A stretch of DNA of 27,002 nt, taken from positions 1 through 27,002 of the forward strand of contig JAMOTN010000055.1 in NCBI GenBank assembly GCA_027062325.1, read 5' to 3'. The notes beneath the pieces are model-generated. The model saw nothing but the letters and a program-made list of their open reading frames with translations. It ran no database searches and had not been told where the DNA came from. Each line of letters starts with the position of its first letter. The stretch's first letter is position 1. The DNA is from a bacterium. GTDB taxonomy: Bacteria > JAMOTN01. This document shows, piece by piece, positions 22,842-27,002 of this stretch. Made by a program: the position numbers and the translations under genes.

Positions 22842-24326
22842 GTGTCGTTTAATTTACCTGAGGGTTGGGAAGCAGTAATTGGATTGGAAATACATATTCA
22901 GGTAAAGACTAGCACTAAGGCTTTTTGTAGTTGTAGCTCTGATTATTTTGGAAAAGAACCAAATACGAATGTGTGTCCTATCTGCCTTGGCCATCCTGGA
23001 ACTTTGCCTGTGCCAAATGTGGAGCATTTGAGGAAAGCCATAGCTTTTGCTAGAGCTGTTGGATGTTCTATTCGTAGAACTGTGAAATTTGATAGAAAGA
23101 ACTACTTTTATCCTGATTTACCAAAGGGGTATCAGATTACTCAGTACGATGAACCAATAGGGTATGAGGGTGAGATAAAACTAGTTAGTGGGAAGAAGAT
23201 AAGGGTAAAACGCGTCCACATGGAGGAGGATACCGGGAAAATTGTCTATGCAGGTGGAGATAGAATGGCAGACTCTGATGCTGCTTTGATAGACTACAAC
23301 AGAGCTGGTATTCCACTCATAGAGGTTGTTTCAGAAGCCGATATGAGAACTCCTGAAGAGGCTGTTTGGTATGCCAGACAGATTCAATATACGGCTCGTG
23401 TTTTGGGAGTTTCAGATGCTGATATGGAAAAGGGCTCAATGAGAGTGGATGTGAACGTTTCGGTTCGAAAAGTTGGGGAAAGTGGTTTCAGGACAAAAAC
23501 TGAGATAAAGAATCTCAACTCATTTAGAAGTTTGAGAGAGGCTCTTGAGTATGAGATAAAGAGGCAGATAGATGTTTGGGAAAGTAAAGAAAGAGTTGAG
23601 AATGTCACAATGTTATGGGATGAGAAAAAACGAGTTACTAGGCCTATGAGAGGAAAAGAAGGGGAGGCTGATTACAGATATTTTCCAGAACCAGACATTC
23701 TCCGGTTAGATGTTCCGGAAGAGATTATGAGGTCTGTAGGGGAAATTTTGAGTAATTTTAAATCGCCTTTTGAGGTGTGGAATGAGTTTTCTAAGATTGG
23801 TCTGGCTGAGAAAGAGAGGATTTTTTTAATAGAAAATCCAGAAGTTGTTGAGTTTATTCACCAAGTTTATGAGGAGTTTGGTGATGGTTTTGAAAAAAAC
23901 AGGAAAAAGATAGTTTCTGCAGTCTTAAATTACGCGGTTCCTAAAGGTTTTGTGGCAGAAAGTACACATTTGGCATGCAGCTTTGCTGCTGCACTAAAGT
24001 TGTGGTTTTCTAAGAAAGTGGAAAAGGAAGGTTTTTCAAAGTTGCTTGATTTATTAAAGAAGGAAAAAGGAGAAGTAGATGTTGATAGAGCTGAAAAGAT
24101 AGCTACTGAGAAAGGGTTGATTATTTCTTCTGATGTTGATGAAGGTGAACTTATCAAAGAGATCGAGAAGATTGTTAACTCTTTTCCTGATAAGCTAGAA
24201 GCGTATAAATCTGGTAAAAAGCAGTTGTTTGGTTTCTTCATGGGGCAGGTTATGCAAAAGTTTAGGGGGAAAGTGCCGGGGAGCGAAGTGCAGAAGCTTT
24301 TGAGGCAAGTTTTGGATGGTAGGTAA
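22842..24326 (+). CDS. gatB: Aspartyl/glutamyl-tRNA amidotransferase subunit B
   Basis: The start is the GTG at 22842 with GGGAGGG six bases upstream. The frame is open further upstream, but that would run through the terminator. The 494-residue protein has the GatB length and motifs: VIGLEIHIQVKTSTKAFC, CSC/CPIC zinc cysteines in the first 60 residues, KNYFYPDLPKGYQITQYD, HMEEDTGKI, DYNRAGIPLIEVV, and EGEADYRYFPEPDI. The YqeY-like tail domain is visible at the C-terminus (ending LLRQVLDGR). With GatA and GatC it converts Glu-tRNA-Gln (or Asp-tRNA-Asn) to the amide, using ATP and glutamine-derived ammonia. gatA and gatC are not adjacent here. Confidence 0.96.
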   Translation: MSFNLPEGWEAVIGLEIHIQVKTSTKAFCSCSSDYFGKEPNTNVCPICLGHPGTLPVPNVEHLRKAIAFARAVGCSIRRTVKFDRKNYFYPDLPKGYQITQYDEPIGYEGEIKLVSGKKIRVKRVHMEEDTGKIVYAGGDRMADSDAALIDYNRAGIPLIEVVSEADMRTPEEAVWYARQIQYTARVLGVSDADMEKGSMRVDVNVSVRKVGESGFRTKTEIKNLNSFRSLREALEYEIKRQIDVWESKERVENVTMLWDEKKRVTRPMRGKEGEADYRYFPEPDILRLDVPEEIMRSVGEILSNFKSPFEVWNEFSKIGLAEKERIFLIENPEVVEFIHQVYEEFGDGFEKNRKKIVSAVLNYAVPKGFVAESTHLACSFAAALKLWFSKKVEKEGFSKLLDLLKKEKGEVDVDRAEKIATEKGLIISSDVDEGELIKEIEKIVNSFPDKLEAYKSGKKQLFGFFMGQVMQKFRGKVPGSEVQKLLRQVLDGR

Positions 24327-24435
24327 CTTTTATTAGCGATGAGAAGCTCAGAAGGATTGAAACATGAGTTCTTTTTTGGCAATATAAAGAGTGTTGTTGT
24401 TTTAAGGTTATTATTTTAGGAGAGGAGGGATTAAG

Positions 24436-24879
24436 ATGTCAGGAGAAGTATGGGCTTTATTAGCGTCTCTTTGTTGGGGAATTGGAGGTTTCTTTGAAAA
24501 GAAAGGTATGCACATGGGAAACATTCCGCCTGAGATTGGAATTACAATAAGAACGGCTGTTGCTCTTGGTTTGCTGTTTTTGTTCAGCTTATTCTTCTCA
24601 AATTGGGGAGCTGTAGCTTCTGCTCCTAAAAAAGCCTTGCTTACACTTGTTTTAGGTGGAGGAGTCGTTGGAGGAACTTTGGGAATGCTTTTCTTCTACA
24701 AGGCAATCAAGGCTGGAACCCTTGGAGTAATGATGGCTATTGCTTTTTCTTCGCCAATTTGGGGTGCAATAATGGGAGTTATATTTATGGGGGATAAAAT
24801 GCTGTGGCAGCAGTGGTTAGGGCTTGCAATGGTAATTGGTGGAGTGGCGTTGTTGATGTTGTTCAAAGGGCACCATTAA
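24436..24879 (+). CDS. Half-size EamA/DMT-family transporter
   Basis: The 147-residue protein is a single EamA unit with about five membrane segments (LLASLCWGIGGFFEKKG, TAVALGLLFLFSLFF, a central Gly-rich one near VLGGGVVGGTLGMLFFYKAI, MMAIAFSSPIWGAIMGVIFM and WLGLAMVIGGVALLMLF). Most EamA drug/metabolite transporters carry two such units (about 300 residues), so it should act as a dimer like the small multidrug-resistance proteins. The substrate is not evident. GGAGAGGAGGG precedes the ATG, 109 bases after gatB, and a terminator follows. That 109-base gap shows nothing firm, although a TTGAAA near 24356 has no -10 at a proper distance. Confidence 0.88.
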   Translation: MSGEVWALLASLCWGIGGFFEKKGMHMGNIPPEIGITIRTAVALGLLFLFSLFFSNWGAVASAPKKALLTLVLGGGVVGGTLGMLFFYKAIKAGTLGVMMAIAFSSPIWGAIMGVIFMGDKMLWQQWLGLAMVIGGVALLMLFKGHH

Positions 24880-24905
24880 GGAGATTATCCGATATGGGTG
24901 TCGAG

Positions 24906-24934
24906 GGGCGGGCCATTTGGTCCGCCCTTTTGTA
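24906..24934 (+). terminator. Intrinsic terminator after the EamA gene
   Basis: GGGCGGGCC pairs with GGTCCGCCC (9 bp including one G-T pair, loop ATTT), followed by TTTTGTATTTTG. It lies 27 bases past the stop. Confidence 0.9.
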
Positions 24935-24964
24935 TTTTGTTTTGAATTGTGGGAGTGGAGTTAA

Positions 24965-26437
24965 ATGAAAAAAATTGCTCACGTGGAGTTGCCTGTGAAG
25001 TTAGAAAGTTTGAGGGTGAGTGTTTATTTCATTAGGGTTTTGCTTGAAACTTTGGATTTGCCAGAGGATATAGTAATGGCTTTAGAGGTTGCTGCAGAAG
25101 AAGTTATAAGTAATGTGATTGAACACTCTGGTCTTACGGAGGAGGATTTTTTTGAACTTGATGTTTGGAATAGAGCAGGAGCAATAGAAGTAGTTATAAG
25201 AGAAAAAGGAGTCCCGGTGAGTTTGGATGAGGAGTTAGAACGAGTTTTTGATAAAACTGCCGAAGATTTTGTGGAAAATCCTGAAGAAAAGGGATTGGGA
25301 TTTTACATTTTAAACAGATTGGTTGATGAAGTCGAGTTTCACTACGAGGCTAGACGTGGAAAGGTCATAAAACTTGTTAAAAGATTGCCCTATGATTCAA
25401 TTTTGAGTGAGAAGAGGAGAGAATATGATTTTGAGGTTGACTTCTCTTTGTTGAAGAGTGGTTTTTTAGGTCCGGATGATGCCTTGTTGATTTCTCAGTG
25501 TATATGGCACGTCTATGGATACAGCTACTTATGGGATGTGGTGTATTATCCTCAAAAACTTGCAAAGTACATAGAGAGTGGAGATATTATTCCTTATGGT
25601 TACTGGTATGAGCTGGAAGGAGAAAAGAGATTGGTGGCTCACTGTGCTTTGGAGAATCCTGGTGATTGGTTCACAGATGTTGAGATAGGTATGGCAGTTG
25701 TAGTTAAAAATGTAAGAAAAAAGGGGCTTTTGAAAGTTATGACGGATAAGCTCATAGAATTTGCAAAGAATAAATTACGAAAAAAGGCAGTTTTTGTCCA
25801 AGCAGTGGCAAATCATCCTGTTTCTCAGAGAGTTGCTTTGAAAAATGGTTTTGTACCTACTGCTTTTTTGCTTTCATTTTTACCGGCGGGAATGAACTTT
25901 GATGGTTCTGGTCTAAACAAGAGGGGAGCTGTGGTTGTATTTTACAAAGTTTTTGAAAGAGATAAAAAAGTTTTATTTGTTCCTTTCAAGTATGCTGATT
26001 TTGTAGAAGGAATTTATAAAAGCTTGAAGTTGGAAATTAACATAATTTATCCAGAGTTGAGTTGGGATGAAGCAAAAGTTGCAAGTGAAGTGAAGACTTT
26101 ATGGAGAGAAGATCAAAAATCTGGCTATGTTTTTATAAAAAGAGCGGGTTTTGATCTTGTCAGGATACTTGAAGAAAGAATAAGAAGTTTTAAAGCAAAG
26201 GGAGCGGCAAGTTGCTATGTGGATGTATGTTTAGAAGATGAAAAAACGGCTTCTTTTGTTGATTGGTTATTGTTAGACGGTTTTACTGTTGCAGGAATTT
26301 TACCAGAGCATATTGAGGGAGAAGATTACTTGAGAATGCAGTGGATAGATAAAGATAATTCTGAAACCAAAGAATTTGAGCTTGTAGATGAGGTTTCAGG
26401 ATTGGTTAAATATGTTTTATCAGAGGTTGGATTTTAA
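24965..26437 (+). CDS. RsbW-like switch ATPase fused to GNAT-type domain(s)
   Basis: The 490-residue protein has at least three parts. Residues 1-143 are a serine kinase/anti-sigma-type HATPase (HATPase_c_2). The N box is EVAAEEVISNVIEHS (37-51), the G1 position reads REKGVP where DxGxP is usual (Glu in place of Asp), and the later glycine motif is EKGLGFYILNRL. Residues about 155-325 are a GNAT-type acyltransferase domain with the acetyl-CoA loop near VRKKGLLKVM and the final AVANHPVSQRVALKNGFV block. The C-terminal part (about 330-490) ends like a second GNAT fold (SFVDWLLLDGFTVAGILPEH) but lacks a clear acetyl-CoA loop. No sigma factor, STAS protein or PP2C phosphatase is nearby, so the partner is unknown. 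GGGAG precedes the ATG after the EamA terminator. Confidence 0.88.
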   Translation: MKKIAHVELPVKLESLRVSVYFIRVLLETLDLPEDIVMALEVAAEEVISNVIEHSGLTEEDFFELDVWNRAGAIEVVIREKGVPVSLDEELERVFDKTAEDFVENPEEKGLGFYILNRLVDEVEFHYEARRGKVIKLVKRLPYDSILSEKRREYDFEVDFSLLKSGFLGPDDALLISQCIWHVYGYSYLWDVVYYPQKLAKYIESGDIIPYGYWYELEGEKRLVAHCALENPGDWFTDVEIGMAVVVKNVRKKGLLKVMTDKLIEFAKNKLRKKAVFVQAVANHPVSQRVALKNGFVPTAFLLSFLPAGMNFDGSGLNKRGAVVVFYKVFERDKKVLFVPFKYADFVEGIYKSLKLEINIIYPELSWDEAKVASEVKTLWREDQKSGYVFIKRAGFDLVRILEERIRSFKAKGAASCYVDVCLEDEKTASFVDWLLLDGFTVAGILPEHIEGEDYLRMQWIDKDNSETKEFELVDEVSGLVKYVLSEVGF

Positions 26438-26467
26438 AAATGGTCAAAAATTACCCAATTTTTTTCT

Positions 26468-26484
26468 AAAAAAAAGCTTTTTTT
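26468..26484 (+). promoter_or_regulatory. A-tract/T-tract element upstream of the osmC-like promoter
   Basis: Eight A, GC, and seven T form a near-perfect palindrome ending two bases before the -35. Its place at about -38 to -58 fits an UP element for the RNA polymerase alpha subunit. It could also serve as a weak transcript end for the ATPase-GNAT gene, 30 bases upstream. Confidence 0.5.
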
Positions 26485-26486
26485 AC

Positions 26487-26515
26487 TTGAAAAGTAAAAA
26501 ATATATCTTTATAAT
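26487..26515 (+). promoter_or_regulatory. Near-consensus sigma-70-type promoter for the OsmC-family gene
   Basis: TTGAAA (26487-26492), a 17-base AT-only-like spacer and TATAAT (26510-26515) make the best promoter in the window. The predicted start near 26522 leaves a leader of about 75 bases before the ATG at 26596, within which no riboswitch fold was recognised. Confidence 0.85.
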
Positions 26516-26595
26516 ATGCAAAATGAAGTTGAGTAATCAGTTAATAATGCTAACTTTTATTGAAGGCACAACTTTTTTTATGGAGGTGGAATGGT

Positions 26596-27002
26596 ATGAC
26601 TAAGCTTGAAGCAAAGGTCGTTATGGAAGAAGGAAAGATGGGGGGAGTAGCGACTGTGAGAGGTCATGAAGTTAAATTCGATCAGCCACCGACATGGGGT
26701 GGAGAAGACACAGCCGCAACACCGATGGAACTTGTGTTGTCAGCACTCGGAGCATGTATTGCCACAGTTGCTAAGCTTATAACTCAGAAACACATGCAGA
26801 AAAATCCTAAAATAACTGTTGAGCTTGAGGGGATTGAGCAGGAGAAACCTCCTGTTGTGTTTACAGATATTACAGCCAAAATACATGTAGAGGGACTGGA
26901 CTTGGATACGGCTAAAAGAATAGTTGCGAAGGCTGAGGAAATTTGTCCGGTTGGTGCAATGTTGAAGAAGGCTGTACCTAATTTCAAAGTAGAGGTTGTA
27001 TA
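26596..27002 (+). CDS. OsmC/Ohr-family protein, last base of the stop lies outside
   Basis: The ATG at 26596 has GGAGGTGG about seven bases upstream. An out-of-frame ATG at 26591 stops at once. 135 codons are present and the window ends with TA, probably a stop codon missing its last base. The product has the OsmC plan: N-terminal beta strands (MTKLEAKVVMEEGKMGGVAT), the helix LVLSALGACIATVAKLI with the first redox cysteine (Cys55), and EEICPVGAMLKKA with the second (Cys116). The two cysteines form the thiol peroxidase pair in OsmC/Ohr proteins. The PPTWGGEDTAATPMELVLSA segment is typical of the YhfA-like subgroup. Its role is likely organic peroxide or sulfur-species handling in the cytoplasm. 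Confidence 0.9.
   Translation, partial: MTKLEAKVVMEEGKMGGVATVRGHEVKFDQPPTWGGEDTAATPMELVLSALGACIATVAKLITQKHMQKNPKITVELEGIEQEKPPVVFTDITAKIHVEGLDLDTAKRIVAKAEEICPVGAMLKKAVPNFKVEVV

Noticed and set aside
24356-24380. Promoter before the EamA gene
   Set aside because: The TTGAAA has its nearest TATAAA at about 20 bases, outside the workable spacing, so it is not reported as a feature.
26388-26603. 71-residue frame between the ATPase-GNAT gene and the osmC-like gene
   Set aside because: It covers the promoter and AT-rich leader and has low-complexity Lys/Phe/Ile composition without a ribosome binding site.
1-27002. CRISPR arrays, insertion sequences, phage genes, rRNA, riboswitches
   Set aside because: No regularly spaced repeats, transposase or integrase frames, rRNA-like segments or recognisable riboswitch folds were seen on either strand. 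Gene style is uniform along the window.

Overview
The window is a gene-dense, AT-rich bacterial segment (about one third to two fifths G+C by eye). ATG, GTG and TTG starts are mixed, Shine-Dalgarno sequences are strong (GGAGG, GAGGTGAT), and there are no rRNA genes, insertion sequences, phage genes or CRISPR arrays. The organism cannot be named with confidence. A short TalC/Fsa-type transaldolase, a SpoVS homologue, a phosphate butyryltransferase, an RsbW-like switch ATPase and a chemotaxis kinase suggest an anaerobic, possibly thermophilic or deep-branching bacterium. The affinity to Thermotoga-like transaldolases is from memory, not from a search.

Layout. Positions 1-2368 are on the minus strand: an edge-truncated membrane-anchored protein, an unrecognised 202-residue protein, a transaldolase/fructose-6-phosphate aldolase with its own terminator, and tRNA-Leu(CAA). 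From 2575 to the end everything is on the plus strand. Positions 2575-7433 hold an orphan TolQ/ExbB/MotA-type channel subunit, a phosphate acyltransferase, a VIT+vWA secreted protein, a second secreted vWA protein of the alpha-kinase-associated type, and a small Gly/Arg-rich membrane protein. Positions 7507-10329 hold a membrane-fused aminopropyltransferase, an overlapping DUF350 membrane protein and an unrecognised membrane protein. Positions 10357-12833 hold prepilin peptidase, a pilin-like protein and a macrodomain protein joined by unusually long overlaps, then QueE. Positions 12918-14855 hold an FmdB-type zinc-ribbon protein and two unrecognised exported proteins.

The most striking block is 14861-19784. 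It looks like one operon running from an extended -10 promoter to a strong terminator: metG, cheW, an Hpt-(Lys/Glu linker)-CheW protein, a CheA core lacking Hpt, and spoVS. The chemotaxis kinase is thus divided between two polypeptides, each carrying a CheW-like domain. The phosphoryl-accepting histidine is on one and the ATPase on the other. No receptor, CheY, CheB or CheR lies in the window.

The remainder (19848-27002) holds an exported helical protein, a voltage-channel-like potassium channel with a cytoplasmic TrkA/RCK-like region, a small basic exported protein, gatB, a half-size EamA transporter, a three-part fusion of an RsbW-like ATPase with GNAT-like domains, and an OsmC-family protein behind a near-consensus promoter cut by the window end. 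Intrinsic terminators separate several of these units. No stretch longer than about 210 bases is without a gene.
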